Origin: an uncultured SAR86 cluster bacterium
GTDB lineage: Bacteria; Pseudomonadota; Gammaproteobacteria; Magnimaribacterales; D2472
Length of the DNA: 64,000 nt
Assembly (NCBI GenBank): GCA_902541175.1
Contig: CACBPP010000001.1
Coordinates: 198,923-262,922 of the forward strand
Reading direction: 5' to 3'
Part shown: positions 33,128-42,603 of the stretch, one piece after another
Layout: the number at the start of each line of letters is the position of its first letter
How positions within the stretch are numbered: the stretch's first letter is position 1
Program-made: the position numbers and the translations under genes
Notes under the pieces: model-generated
Told to the model about the DNA's origin: nothing
Databases searched by the model: none
Seen by the model: the letters and a program-made list of their open reading frames with translations, nothing else

Positions 33128-34482
33128 TATTGTGTTTTAAAAAGAATCTCGACCTCAGAAACCATGTCTTTATTTGCTAAAAATATAATTAAATGATCAT
33201 TTAAACATAGCTCAACATTAGAATCGGGCATAATCAAATCACCATGTCTAACAACTGCGCCAATTGAAGCCCCCTCAGGTAATGGTATTTCTTTAACCGA
33301 CTTTCCGAATAGATTTGAAGTAAACTCATTTGCATGAACAACACCTTCAATGGCTTCGGCCCCAGTATCCATTTTTAATAATACATCTTGAGTAACATCA
33401 CTTTCTCTTAGGTCTTGGAGTACTGAAGAAACAGTTAGTCTGTAGGGTGCTATATATATATCAATAAAGCCTGGAACCAGACCAAGATATGATGGATTAT
33501 TTAAAATGATCATTGTTTTTTTTGCACCCATTTTTTTTGCGATAAGTGAAGACATTAAGTTTGTCTCATCATCGTCAGTAAGAGCACAAAAAATGTCAAT
33601 ATTTGATATATTCTCGCTTTTAAGAAGGTCTTCATCAGTCGCAGACCCACTTAGGACGATAGTTTTATCAAGTTTTTTAGATAATTCTTTACATTTTTGT
33701 TTATTTGAATCAACTAGTTTTATTTTGTAATCATGTTCTAGCTCTTTTGCTAATGAGTAGCCTATTTTTCCGCCTCCAATAATCATTACCCTTGAATAAA
33801 CATCAATCTTATCTCTAAATTCATTAACAATTAGATCAATGTTAGAAACAGAAGATACAAAATAGACCTCATCACCTTCTTTTATAATAGTTTCACCAGA
33901 GGGAATAAAGGGCTTTCCTTTTCTATAAATGGATGCAACAAAGGCATTTGTATCAGGCATGTCATCTTTAATGCCTTTTAATTCTCTTCCAACAAGCTTA
34001 CCTTTCTTTTTTGCTTTTACACTAACGAGATTTACTTTTCCGTCAGCAAATTTTTCTATTTGTTCTGTCCCAGGATGCTTAATAAGCTCTTTAAGATGAT
34101 TCATAACCTCTTTTTCAGGGCTAATAACAATGTCAACAATGTCAGTACCAAATATATCTAAGTTTTCTGAATAAGTTTCTTCTGATAATCTACATATTGT
34201 TTTCTTAACATTGAAACTATTTTTTGCTATCTGACAAGCAATTAAATTAACTTCATCATTTGAGGTAACTGCAATTACAGTTGTAGATTCATCAGCGCCA
34301 GCTTTTTTTATTGAAAGAGGGTGCGAAGCATGTCCTTCTACTGTCAAAATATCAAGCTTATCCTCTAAGACAGCAAGAGAAGATTTATCAAAATCAACAA
34401 TCGAAACATCATAGTTATTATTTACTAATGCAGTGGCAAGACTTCCACCAACTCGACCAGCACCTAAAATTAGTACTTTCAT
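33127..34482 (-). CDS. trkA: Trk potassium transporter regulatory subunit TrkA
   Basis: A 451-residue cytoplasmic protein made of two RCK units. Each has a Rossmann NAD(H)/nucleotide fold (ILGAGRVGGSLATALVNN near the start, MIIGGGKIGYSLAKELE near residue 235) followed by a TrkA-C domain. It gates TrkH. In E. coli the order is def-fmt-rsmB-trkA; here rsmB is missing and fmt comes directly before trkA with a 58-nt gap. Confidence 0.94.
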   Translation of the reverse strand: MKVLILGAGRVGGSLATALVNNNYDVSIVDFDKSSLAVLEDKLDILTVEGHASHPLSIKKAGADESTTVIAVTSNDEVNLIACQIAKNSFNVKKTICRLSEETYSENLDIFGTDIVDIVISPEKEVMNHLKELIKHPGTEQIEKFADGKVNLVSVKAKKKGKLVGRELKGIKDDMPDTNAFVASIYRKGKPFIPSGETIIKEGDEVYFVSSVSNIDLIVNEFRDKIDVYSRVMIIGGGKIGYSLAKELEHDYKIKLVDSNKQKCKELSKKLDKTIVLSGSATDEDLLKSENISNIDIFCALTDDDETNLMSSLIAKKMGAKKTMIILNNPSYLGLVPGFIDIYIAPYRLTVSSVLQDLRESDVTQDVLLKMDTGAEAIEGVVHANEFTSNLFGKSVKEIPLPEGASIGAVVRHGDLIMPDSNVELCLNDHLIIFLANKDMVSEVEILFKTQ

Positions 34483-34540
34483 AGTGTGTAAATTAAACCT
34501 CTTTTTAAATAAAGCAAGACTTATCGTATAAATTTATTTT

Positions 34541-35458
34541 TTATGAAAAAAAATCTTTATGTGAATTATAAAGATCATTTGATGAAATAATGTTCTTGTT
34601 TTGAAATTGTAAGTAAGTAATTACTACCACTTTATCACCTGTATTTATGTATAGTCCTGTCTTATCAATTTTGTGGACTGTTCCAGGAATGTCACTGCTG
34701 TTTTCATTAGTTTTTTCAATTTTATGAATTTTAATAACTTTATTTTTATAGTTGAAATATACGCCTGGCCATTCAATATATGCTCTATATTTATTAATAA
34801 TATTAGTGCTGCGATCATTAAAATTTATTTCTGATTCTTGTTTTAAAACCTTATTACAATAAGTAGCTTTTGAATGATCCTGAGGTATAGCATTTAATTC
34901 ATTTGAATTAATTTTATCTAGAATATTAAATAGGTTTGCATTACATAATTGAGTTAATTTTCTTTCAAGTGAAATTTTATCATCATCATCTTTAATATTT
35001 TTTTCAAAGACTGAATAGATGTCGCCAGAATCGAGCTTATTATTTATTTTAATTATTGATATCCCAGTAGATGTGTCGCCGTTTAAAATTGCAGATTGAA
35101 TTGGTGATGCCCCTCTATATTTTGGAAGAACAGAAAAATGAATATTAATTGGTGAAACTGTCGGTAAATCTAATAACCAACTGGGTATAATTTTTCCATA
35201 TGCTACGACAATTAAAAACTCAACTTCTATCAATGATAGTTCGGCTTTAAACTTATCATCTAGATGTTCTGGTTTAAAAATTTTAATATCTAATGAACTT
35301 GCTTTATTCGCAACAGCTGACTCTATTAATTTACTGCCTCTTTTGCCTCTTTTGTCAGGCTGGGTAATAACCGCTTTAATATTTATATTTGACTCACTAT
35401 ACAAAGAATCTAAAACTTCAGCAGCACAATGAGGACTTCCAGCAAATAAAATATTCAT
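34541..35458 (-). CDS. fmt: Methionyl-tRNA formyltransferase
   Basis: A 305-residue enzyme with the formyl-folate-binding fold: LFAGSPHCAAEVL at the start, VAYGKIIPSWLLDLP, then the catalytic NIHFSVLPKYRGASPIQSAILNGD. The C-terminal OB-like domain binds tRNA. It formylates initiator Met-tRNA. Upstream lies def, 136 bp away rather than directly joined as is common. Confidence 0.94.
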   Translation of the reverse strand: MNILFAGSPHCAAEVLDSLYSESNINIKAVITQPDKRGKRGSKLIESAVANKASSLDIKIFKPEHLDDKFKAELSLIEVEFLIVVAYGKIIPSWLLDLPTVSPINIHFSVLPKYRGASPIQSAILNGDTSTGISIIKINNKLDSGDIYSVFEKNIKDDDDKISLERKLTQLCNANLFNILDKINSNELNAIPQDHSKATYCNKVLKQESEINFNDRSTNIINKYRAYIEWPGVYFNYKNKVIKIHKIEKTNENSSDIPGTVHKIDKTGLYINTGDKVVVITYLQFQNKNIISSNDLYNSHKDFFS

Positions 35459-35594
35459 ATCACAATCATTTTAAGTTATTTAATCAGATCTTTATTAATG
35501 CTCTATTTAATCTATTAGATAAGTAATTTATAGATTTATTCAATTTATTACAGTTTTCTGTGGGTAAAATAATGATATTTACCATTATAATCTG

Positions 35595-36104
35595 TTAATA
35601 TCTTTTAAATTCTTTTAAAAGTTTTGATCTTACGCGATCTCTTTTTAAAGCACTGACATAGTCAACCATTAATTTACCCTCCAAATGATCAATTTCATGC
35701 TGTATGCATACAGTCAATAGGCCTTCTGGTGTATCTACATGTGTTTCACCTTTTAAATCCTGCCATGAAAGTTCTATTTTATCGGGTCTCGCTATAACTT
35801 CGTTAAATCCAGGAATTGATAAGCACCCTTCCTCATACTCAAACATTTTGTAACCTTCAAGAATCTTGTAGCTTGGATTTATAAATACTCTTGGTTCATT
35901 TCTGTCTTCAGATAAATCCATAACAATTAATCTTATGTGATGATCAACCTGAGTTGCTGCTAAACCTATGCCATTAGCCTCATACATGGTATCAAGCATA
36001 TCAGAAGCTAATTTTTCTAGACATTTGTCGAATTTAACAACTTTTTCAGCAACTTTTCTTAATCTAGGGTCCGGAAATATTAAAATATCTAATTTTTTAG
36101 CCAT
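35595..36104 (-). CDS. def: Peptide deformylase
   Basis: A 169-residue metalloenzyme with all three motifs: GIGLAATQV near residue 45, EEGCLSIPG near 90 and QHEIDHLEG near 133, which supply the Cys and two His metal ligands and the catalytic Glu. It removes the formyl group from nascent proteins, the step that undoes Fmt. It diverges from purE across 63 bp. Confidence 0.96.
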   Translation of the reverse strand: MAKKLDILIFPDPRLRKVAEKVVKFDKCLEKLASDMLDTMYEANGIGLAATQVDHHIRLIVMDLSEDRNEPRVFINPSYKILEGYKMFEYEEGCLSIPGFNEVIARPDKIELSWQDLKGETHVDTPEGLLTVCIQHEIDHLEGKLMVDYVSALKRDRVRSKLLKEFKRY

Positions 36105-36167
36105 TTTTAAAGTTTTTCATTATAATTTTGAGATTATAATCCACTTAACAATTTAAGAGTACACATA

Positions 36168-36668
36168 ATGACAAATGAAACAATACAAGTAGCAATTATA
36201 ATGGGTTCTGACTCAGATCTTCCTGTTGTAGAAGCGAGTTTTTCAATATTAGATGATTTTGGTGTCAAATACACTAAGAATGTCATGTCAGCGCATAGAA
36301 CGCCTCATGATGTAATGGAGCTAATAAAAAACTCTGAGGAAAACGGATGTAAAGTTTTTATAGCAGCTGCTGGTATGGCGGCTCATCTTGCCGGAGCAGT
36401 AGCGGCTCACTCAACAAAACCAGTGATAGGTATTCCAATAGAATCAGGCGGCATGGGTGGAATTGATTCCTTGTTGTCCACTGCTATGATGCCACCGGGT
36501 GTTCCTGTTGCAACAGTAGCCGTTGGAAAAAGTGGAGCAAAAAATAGTGCAATACTTGCAGTTCAAATTCTTGCAACTAGCGATGAAGATCTTGCACAAA
36601 AGTTGGTTGAATATAAACAAAATATGAGATCTGAAGTTTTAGAAAAAGATAAAAAACTTAATTCATAA
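36168..36668 (+). CDS. purE: 5-(carboxyamino)imidazole ribonucleotide mutase
   Basis: A 166-residue class I PurE with VAIIMGSDSDLPVV at the start, SAHRTPHDVMEL and AAGMAAHLAGAVAAHSTKPVIGIP. It rearranges N5-CAIR to CAIR in purine synthesis. A purK gene is not adjacent; the next gene, tsaC, begins at the following base. Confidence 0.95.
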   Translation: MTNETIQVAIIMGSDSDLPVVEASFSILDDFGVKYTKNVMSAHRTPHDVMELIKNSEENGCKVFIAAAGMAAHLAGAVAAHSTKPVIGIPIESGGMGGIDSLLSTAMMPPGVPVATVAVGKSGAKNSAILAVQILATSDEDLAQKLVEYKQNMRSEVLEKDKKLNS

Positions 36669-37229
36669 TTGAAAAATAATTCTTTAAATATCAACTCATC
36701 TGTTGAGTGGTTAAATGCCGGAAAAATTCTAGCCCATCCTACTGAATCAATTTGGGGTTTGGGTTGTGATGCGCTGAATGAAGAAGCAGTGAACCTTATT
36801 TTTAAGATAAAAAAAAGAGATAAAAAAAAGAACTTTATTTTGCTTGTAAAATCACTCGAATCATTTGAAAAATATTTAAAAGAAATAAATACGGAAGATA
36901 AAACTTTTTTAAATAAACATTGGCCTGGTCCATATACTTTCTTAATTAAATACAATGAAAAACTTCCAGCTCATTTAAAAAATGCATCTGGAAAAATAGC
37001 AATAAGAGTGAGTAATCACTTACCTATAAGAATGCTATTTGAAAGTTTTTCTGGCTTTATGGTATCAACATCTGCAAATATCTCTGGTGAAGAAAATATT
37101 AATAATCCTAACCATATTATGAATTATTTTGAATACGAAGAGATGGCATATTATGATGAAATATTAGGTGACAATAAAAGCCCATCAACTATTATTGATT
37201 TAGAATCTAGAGCAATTATTAGAGAATAA
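36669..37229 (+). CDS. tsaC: Threonylcarbamoyl-AMP synthase
   Basis: A 186-residue YrdC-fold protein with the family pattern GKILAHPTESIWGLGCDA near residue 16, KKRDKKKNFILL with basic residues, and the later STSANISGEEN. It makes the activated intermediate for t6A37 in ANN-decoding tRNAs. It starts with TTG directly after the purE stop. In Pseudomonas a tsaC gene is likewise found just before hemF and aroE. Confidence 0.9.
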   Translation: MKNNSLNINSSVEWLNAGKILAHPTESIWGLGCDALNEEAVNLIFKIKKRDKKKNFILLVKSLESFEKYLKEINTEDKTFLNKHWPGPYTFLIKYNEKLPAHLKNASGKIAIRVSNHLPIRMLFESFSGFMVSTSANISGEENINNPNHIMNYFEYEEMAYYDEILGDNKSPSTIIDLESRAIIRE

Positions 37230-37230
37230 T

Positions 37231-38136
37231 ATGTTAATAAATTTAGAAAAATCTTTTAAAAAAATTCAATCATTAATCATTAAAAATTTTAAACTTCTAG
37301 AGGGTTCATCTTCTGCAGAAATTTCATCTGATGTATGGAAAAGGCCTGAAGGTGGCGGAGGAAAAACCTTTGTAATATCCAACGGTAATTTCTTTGATAA
37401 TTGTGCTGTAAATTTCTCGTCAATATATGGTAAAAATATGCCTACAAGTGCACTTGGAAAAAAATTAGCAAAAAAAATTGATCATGGCTATCAAGCCATG
37501 GGTGTTTCTGTGATCTGTCACCCAAAAAATCCATATGTTCCAACTAGTCATATGAATGTTCGTCTATTTGGAATATTAGACAAGAAAAAAAACATAAAAG
37601 ATTGGTGGATTGGAGGTGGGTATGATTTAACTCCTTATATATCTTTTTCAGAAGATAATATTAGTTGGCATAACTCAGCAAAAGAAACTCTTGATAAATA
37701 TAATAAAAATTTTTATAGGTCGTTTTCTGAGAATTGTAATAAATATTTTTATATACCTCATAGAAAAGAAAGAAGGGGTATTGGAGGTATCTTTTTTGAT
37801 AATCTATCTAGCTTAAGTCTTGACGATAGCCTAAAAATGCTAAATTCTATTGCAAGCACCTATTTAAATTCATATTTAGATATTGTTTCTAAAAGAAAGA
37901 AAATAAAGTATTCCTCAGATGAGAAAGATTTTCAGCTAATTAGGAGAGGAAGATATACTGAATTTAATCTAATATATGACAGAGGAACATCATTTGGGCT
38001 TCAATCAAACGGAAGAATTGAATCAATCTTAGCTTCACTTCCAACAGAAGTTAAATGGAAGTATAAAAAAAATAAAAAATACAAAATAATGGAAAGAGCT
38101 CTACTTAAAAATCTTGATAGAGATTGGAATGAATAA
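37231..38136 (+). CDS. hemF: Oxygen-dependent coproporphyrinogen III oxidase
   Basis: A 301-residue HemF with the characteristic blocks WKRPEGGGGKTFVI, TSHMNVRLF, WWIGGGYDLTPY, ERRGIGGIFFDN and GRYTEFNLIYDRGTSFGLQ. It converts coproporphyrinogen III to protoporphyrinogen IX using O2, consistent with an aerobic life and with the heme A pathway encoded further on. Its 3' end overlaps aroE by 8 nt. Confidence 0.96.
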   Translation: MLINLEKSFKKIQSLIIKNFKLLEGSSSAEISSDVWKRPEGGGGKTFVISNGNFFDNCAVNFSSIYGKNMPTSALGKKLAKKIDHGYQAMGVSVICHPKNPYVPTSHMNVRLFGILDKKKNIKDWWIGGGYDLTPYISFSEDNISWHNSAKETLDKYNKNFYRSFSENCNKYFYIPHRKERRGIGGIFFDNLSSLSLDDSLKMLNSIASTYLNSYLDIVSKRKKIKYSSDEKDFQLIRRGRYTEFNLIYDRGTSFGLQSNGRIESILASLPTEVKWKYKKNKKYKIMERALLKNLDRDWNE

Positions 38137-38947
38137 AAAATACAAACTTGGTGTTGTTGGGCGGCCTATTGAGCATTCATTATCTCCGTTTATACACTCA
38201 AGATTTTCAAGGAATGAAAACATTAATATTGAATATTTGCCTTATAAAGTAGATGAGTCTGATTTTGAAATCTTTATAAAAGAATTTTTCTCTGATAAAG
38301 ATTCAAAAGGATTAAATGTAACCCTTCCATATAAAAAAAATGCTGCTAATCTAAATGGAAATATTTCATCAGAAGCAAAATATATAAATGCAGTAAATAC
38401 TCTGGTTAAATCAAATGGAGAACTTTCACTATATTCAACTGACGGAAAAGGCTTTATTAACGATATTGATTCAAAGGGCCTTGATTTAAAAAATAAAAAA
38501 GTTCTGATGATTGGAGCTGGAGCAGCCATAGAAAGTGTATTGTATAGAGTTGCAAAAAGCAGCACTAAAAGTATTACTTTATTTAACAGAACTGAAGAAA
38601 AAGCAAACAGGCTGATTAGAAAATTTTCTAATATGGGAAAAATAGACTTATTTCATGAAGAACAAAATTCTGTTTTCGATGTTGTTATAAATGGATCATC
38701 AGCAGGATTAACAGGCGAATTTGAGCCAATAGAAGAAGTCTTTACAAATTCTAATACTTACTTTTACGATTTGAATTATTCTTTAACTGAAACGCCTTTT
38801 TGTAAATGGGCTAGTGAAAATTCTAAACATGTATTTGATGGCATAGGCATGCTCGTGTATCAAGCAGCATTTTCTTTTGAAAAATGGTTTGATGTATTTC
38901 CAGAAACAGATAGTGTTATTAGTGATCTTGAGGGAATGAGAGAATGA
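38129..38947 (+). CDS. aroE: Shikimate dehydrogenase
   Basis: A 272-residue enzyme with the substrate motif VVGRPIEHSLSPFIHSRF, then NVTLPYKKNA, TDGKGFIND, and an NADP-binding VLMIGAGAAIESVLY near residue 125. It reduces 3-dehydroshikimate in aromatic amino-acid synthesis. ATG 38129 is used because homologues begin a few residues before LGVVG; an in-frame TTG at 38114 is the alternative. Loop GAGAAI replaces the more usual GAGGA. Confidence 0.92.
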   Translation: MNKKYKLGVVGRPIEHSLSPFIHSRFSRNENINIEYLPYKVDESDFEIFIKEFFSDKDSKGLNVTLPYKKNAANLNGNISSEAKYINAVNTLVKSNGELSLYSTDGKGFINDIDSKGLDLKNKKVLMIGAGAAIESVLYRVAKSSTKSITLFNRTEEKANRLIRKFSNMGKIDLFHEEQNSVFDVVINGSSAGLTGEFEPIEEVFTNSNTYFYDLNYSLTETPFCKWASENSKHVFDGIGMLVYQAAFSFEKWFDVFPETDSVISDLEGMRE

Positions 38948-39156
38948 AACGATTTGTACAATTCATAGCTGGAGCAATCTGTCCTGAATGTAAATCACAA
39001 GATACTATTGCTCTTAATCCTACAGATGATGAAATTTATTGTGTTAATTGTGATTTTGTTGAAAAAAGACCTAAAGAAAAATCTAAAGATAATATCAATG
39101 AAATTAAGGTGGTCAATTTAGAAGATTTTAAAAAAAATAGGGAAGAAAATCGATAG
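38944..39156 (+). CDS. YheV-like zinc-ribbon protein (DUF2387)
   Basis: A 70-residue protein beginning KRFVQFIAGAICPECKSQDTI and followed by IYCVNCDFVE: two Cys-x2-Cys knuckles that form a zinc ribbon. The RFIAGAxCPxC start is typical of the YheV family, whose function is unknown. The acidic/basic tail is unlike E. coli YheV. It overlaps the aroE stop by 4 nt and is followed by a terminator. Confidence 0.75.
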   Translation: MKRFVQFIAGAICPECKSQDTIALNPTDDEIYCVNCDFVEKRPKEKSKDNINEIKVVNLEDFKKNREENR

Positions 39157-39186
39157 AAATTAAACCTTCAAACATATATCATACGT

Positions 39187-39207
39187 AGCACAAAAAAGTG
39201 CTTTTTT
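39187..39207 (+). terminator. Rho-independent terminator after the purE-aroE-yheV run
   Basis: AGCAC and GTGCT form a 5-bp stem around a six-A loop at 39187-39202, followed directly by six T residues. It closes the purE-to-yheV unit before the cox promoter. Confidence 0.65.
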
Positions 39208-39209
39208 AC

Positions 39210-39239
39210 TTGGTTGTATATATATAAATAGCTTATAAT
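39210..39239 (+). promoter_or_regulatory. Probable promoter of the cox cluster
   Basis: TTGGTT (39210-39215) and a perfect TATAAT (39234-39239) are 18 bp apart, about 50 bp before coxB, just after the terminator. It would drive coxB-coxA-ctaG-coxC. Confidence 0.55.
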
Positions 39240-39289
39240 GTACTATAACTAAATTTTATTATTATAAGACACACTTATTTGGGCGGATA

Positions 39290-40441
39290 ATGTTATTTAA
39301 TCTTCTTAGCTTTACAAAGAGAAATACCTTTCTTATAGCTTTACTTTTGCTAGTTTCACCATTTATGCAGGCTGATTGGTTTGCATTAAATATGACTAGA
39401 GGTAGTACCGATATAAGTAACGAAGTTTTTGAGCTACACATGTTAATTTTTTGGATATGTGTTGCAATTGGAGTCATAGTTTTCAGCGTTATGTTCTACT
39501 CGATGTGGGCTCATACAAAGAAAAAAAATCCAGTACCTGCTAAGTTTCATGAAAATCATAAGCTTGAAATAGCTTGGACCATTATTCCATTTTTGATCCT
39601 GATAGCTATGGCTGTTCCAGCATCAAAAACACTTGTCAAAATTTATGATGATGAGGCGGGCGATATTAATATTCAAGTAACTGGATATCAGTGGAAATGG
39701 CAATACAGATATCTTGAGGACGATGTAAGCTTCTTTTCGAACCTATCAACCGATTTGGATGAGATATATAACCTAGTTCCTAAGGGAGAAAATTACTTAC
39801 AAGAAGTTGATGAGATGGTTGTAATTCCTGCTGGCAAGAAAGTAAGATTTTTAATAACAGCCAATGATGTAATTCATTCATGGTGGTTGCCTGCATTTGC
39901 GATTAAACAAGATGCAATACCTGGATTTGTAAACACAGCTTGGACTATTGTCGACGAACCTGGAATCTACAGAGGCAAGTGCACCGAGTTGTGTGGAAAA
40001 AATCATGGCTTCATGCCAATAGTTGTAAAAGTTGTTGAACAAGCTGAATATGACGAATGGGTTTTTGCTAAAAAACAAGAAGCAATCAAATTAGCTGAGT
40101 TAACAACAAAAGAGTGGACGGCTGCTGAATTGGTTGAAAGAGGTGAAAGCATTTATGAAGTAAATTGTGTTGCTTGTCATCAAACGTCTGGTCAAGGCAT
40201 ATCTGGAATATTTCCGGCGCTTGCAGGAAGTGACATCGTTATGAATGACAAAGATAGAAATATTGAAATTCTCATGGAAGGTGTTCAAGGAGCAGCCATG
40301 AATTCATTTAGCTATCTTTCAGAGGTTGAACTTGCGGCAGTAATTACGTACACAAGACAATCATGGGGTAACGCTGAGAAGGGAGATGGAGAAATCGTAA
40401 TACCCAAAGATATCGTGGATTATAAGGAACCAAAGATTTAA
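39290..40441 (+). CDS. coxB: Cytochrome c oxidase subunit II with fused cytochrome c domain
   Basis: A 383-residue subunit II. After a signal-like first helix come two membrane segments (about 45-70 and 90-115), then the CuA domain with the ligand cluster CTELCGKNHGFMP. A C-terminal cytochrome c domain (YEVNCVACHQTSGQG, distal Met probably in the EGVQGAAMNSF stretch) makes this a caa3-type subunit. The fusion is common in gammaproteobacteria such as Pseudomonas. It takes electrons from soluble carriers; candidates in this window are cytochrome c4 and the pseudoazurin. Confidence 0.95.
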   Translation: MLFNLLSFTKRNTFLIALLLLVSPFMQADWFALNMTRGSTDISNEVFELHMLIFWICVAIGVIVFSVMFYSMWAHTKKKNPVPAKFHENHKLEIAWTIIPFLILIAMAVPASKTLVKIYDDEAGDINIQVTGYQWKWQYRYLEDDVSFFSNLSTDLDEIYNLVPKGENYLQEVDEMVVIPAGKKVRFLITANDVIHSWWLPAFAIKQDAIPGFVNTAWTIVDEPGIYRGKCTELCGKNHGFMPIVVKVVEQAEYDEWVFAKKQEAIKLAELTTKEWTAAELVERGESIYEVNCVACHQTSGQGISGIFPALAGSDIVMNDKDRNIEILMEGVQGAAMNSFSYLSEVELAAVITYTRQSWGNAEKGDGEIVIPKDIVDYKEPKI

Positions 40442-40455
40442 TATAGGAAAATATT

Positions 40456-42039
40456 ATGAGTGCAGTAATAGAGAATCACCATGACGATCACGATCATGGC
40501 CCAGCAAAAGGAATCACTAGATGGTTATACACAACTAATCATAAAGATATAGGAACACTATATTTATGGTTTAGTTTTGCAATGTTCCTTATAGGCGGAG
40601 CAATGGCGATGATAATAAGAGCTGAGCTTTTCCAGCCTGGTATGCAAATAGTTGAGCCTGAATTTTATAACCAAATGATAACGCTTCATGGTTTGATCAT
40701 GATATTTGGTGGTGTTATGCCGGCGTTTGTTGGACTCGCTAACTGGTTGGTTCCAATGATGATTGGGGCACCAGACATGGCATTACCGAGAATGAACAAT
40801 TTGAGTTTCTGGATATTGCCTTTTGCTTTCTTTATTCTTTTATCATCCCTTTTCATGGAGGGCGGAGCTCCTAACTTTGGATGGACATTTTATGCACCAC
40901 TTTCAACAACATATGCACCGCCAAGCGTAACGTTTTTTATATTTTCTGTTCACATAATGGGAGCTTCTTCAATTATGGGCGCAATTAATGTGGTTGTAAC
41001 AATCATGAATATGAGAGCACCAGGTGTAACCTTAATGAAAATGCCATTATTTGTATGGTCATGGCTAATAACTGCATATTTGTTAATAGCTGTAATGCCT
41101 GTTTTGGCCGGAGCAGTAACAATGATGTTAATGGACATCCACTTTGGAACAAGTTTCTTCAATGCAGCTGGTGGCGGAGACCCTGTTCTCTTTCAACATA
41201 TTTTTTGGTTCTTTGGCCATCCTGAGGTTTACATAATGATTTTGCCAGCCTTTGGTATCGTTTCCCACATTATCGAGACTTTTTCGAGGAAACAACTATT
41301 TGGTTATTCTTCAATGGTTTGGGCTATGCTTTCAATTGCAATTCTTTCTTTTGTAGTATGGGCTCACCATATGTTTACAGTTGGCTTGCCATTAGCAGCT
41401 GAAATATTTTTTATGTGGGCAACTATGTTGATAGCCGTGCCTACTGGTGTAAAAGTATTTAATTGGGTAGCGACTATGTTTAGAGGATCTCTAACATTTG
41501 AAACGCCTATGCTTTTTGCAGTTGCATTTGTTGTTTTATTTACTATCGGAGGATTGTCAGGATTGATGCTTGCTATTGTTCCTGCTGATTTCCAATATCA
41601 TGATACATATTTTGTTGTTGCTCATTTTCATTATGTTTTGGTTCCTGGAGCAATATTCTCTATCATGGCCGCTGTTTATTATTGGATTCCAAAATGGTCT
41701 GGAAATATGTATGACGAAAGACTCGGCAAACTTCATTTTTGGCTTTCATTTATAGGTGTAAACGTTACATTCTTTCCACAACATTTTATTGGTTTGGCTG
41801 GAATGCCAAGAAGATACCCTGATTATGCTCTAATATTTGCTGACTGGAACATGGTTTCTAGTATTGGAGCATTTCTATTTGGGTTCTCTCAATTACTGTT
41901 TTTATTTATTGTTATCAAGACTGTGATGGGTGGCAAAAAGGCAACAGATCAAGTTTGGGAAGGCGCCAAAGGGCTTGAGTGGACAGTTGCTTCACCAGCT
42001 CCGTACCACACATTTTCAACACCACCAAAGGTTGATTGA
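40456..42039 (+). CDS. coxA: Cytochrome c oxidase subunit I
   Basis: A 527-residue heme-copper oxidase core with twelve membrane segments. Heme and CuB ligands are recognisable in MITLHGLIMIFGG, FWFFGHPEVYIMILPAFG (cross-linked His-Tyr pair), WAHHMFTVGLP and YFVVAHFHYVL. The D- and K-channel residues of A-type oxidases appear to be present (GHPEVYI includes the Glu and Tyr). The His/Asp-rich N-terminus is a short soluble tail. Its stop overlaps ctaG. Confidence 0.97.
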   Translation: MSAVIENHHDDHDHGPAKGITRWLYTTNHKDIGTLYLWFSFAMFLIGGAMAMIIRAELFQPGMQIVEPEFYNQMITLHGLIMIFGGVMPAFVGLANWLVPMMIGAPDMALPRMNNLSFWILPFAFFILLSSLFMEGGAPNFGWTFYAPLSTTYAPPSVTFFIFSVHIMGASSIMGAINVVVTIMNMRAPGVTLMKMPLFVWSWLITAYLLIAVMPVLAGAVTMMLMDIHFGTSFFNAAGGGDPVLFQHIFWFFGHPEVYIMILPAFGIVSHIIETFSRKQLFGYSSMVWAMLSIAILSFVVWAHHMFTVGLPLAAEIFFMWATMLIAVPTGVKVFNWVATMFRGSLTFETPMLFAVAFVVLFTIGGLSGLMLAIVPADFQYHDTYFVVAHFHYVLVPGAIFSIMAAVYYWIPKWSGNMYDERLGKLHFWLSFIGVNVTFFPQHFIGLAGMPRRYPDYALIFADWNMVSSIGAFLFGFSQLLFLFIVIKTVMGGKKATDQVWEGAKGLEWTVASPAPYHTFSTPPKVD

Positions 42040-42596
42040 TGAAGAAAGAAGCTAAGAAAACATTAATTAAACTAGTTGTGGCTGTTCCTTTGATGTTTGC
42101 TTTTGGCTTCGCACTCGTTCCTCTTTATGATGTTTTTTGTGAGGTTACAGGGATCAATGGAAAGGTTTTTCAATCCGAATATTCTGAAGAGCTAGTTACT
42201 GATGATGGTAGAACTATAGCAATTCAATTTATATCTACAAATAATGAGAATATGCCGTGGACATTTAAACCATCCGAACAAGTTATGAAGATTGAAACGG
42301 GCAAATATCATGGCGCGACTTTTTACGTTAAAAATACAACTGATAAAAAAATGACTGCTCAGGCAGTTCCAAGTGTTGCTCCATCAAATGCAGCTGCACA
42401 TCTAAAAAAACTAGAATGTTTTTGCTTTGAGCAGCAAGAACTTATGCCAGGTGAAGAAGCACTGCTTCCAGTCAAACTATTGGTTTCAAATGAACTACCT
42501 TCAAATATTAAAAACATAATTTTATCTTATACAATTTTTGATATAACTAATTATGATGATGAGGTTTTAGCTCATAATCAAATGGCGATGGAGTAA
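42039..42596 (+). CDS. ctaG: Cytochrome oxidase copper-assembly protein Cox11/CtaG
   Basis: A 185-residue protein with one N-terminal membrane anchor (LVVAVPLMFAFGFALVPLYDVFCEVTG) and a periplasmic domain with the copper motif ECFCFEQQELMPGE. It delivers copper to CuB of subunit I. ATG 42039 overlaps the coxA stop as TGATG; a TTG one codon earlier also exists. Confidence 0.95.
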   Translation: MKKEAKKTLIKLVVAVPLMFAFGFALVPLYDVFCEVTGINGKVFQSEYSEELVTDDGRTIAIQFISTNNENMPWTFKPSEQVMKIETGKYHGATFYVKNTTDKKMTAQAVPSVAPSNAAAHLKKLECFCFEQQELMPGEEALLPVKLLVSNELPSNIKNIILSYTIFDITNYDDEVLAHNQMAME

Positions 42597-42603
42597 AGCA
42601 GAT

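Noticed and set aside
34483-35594. Terminator hairpins around fmt (for example the GGTAAA/TTTACC pair near 35565-35585)
   Set aside because: The stem is weak, the loop long and no T-run follows in either direction.
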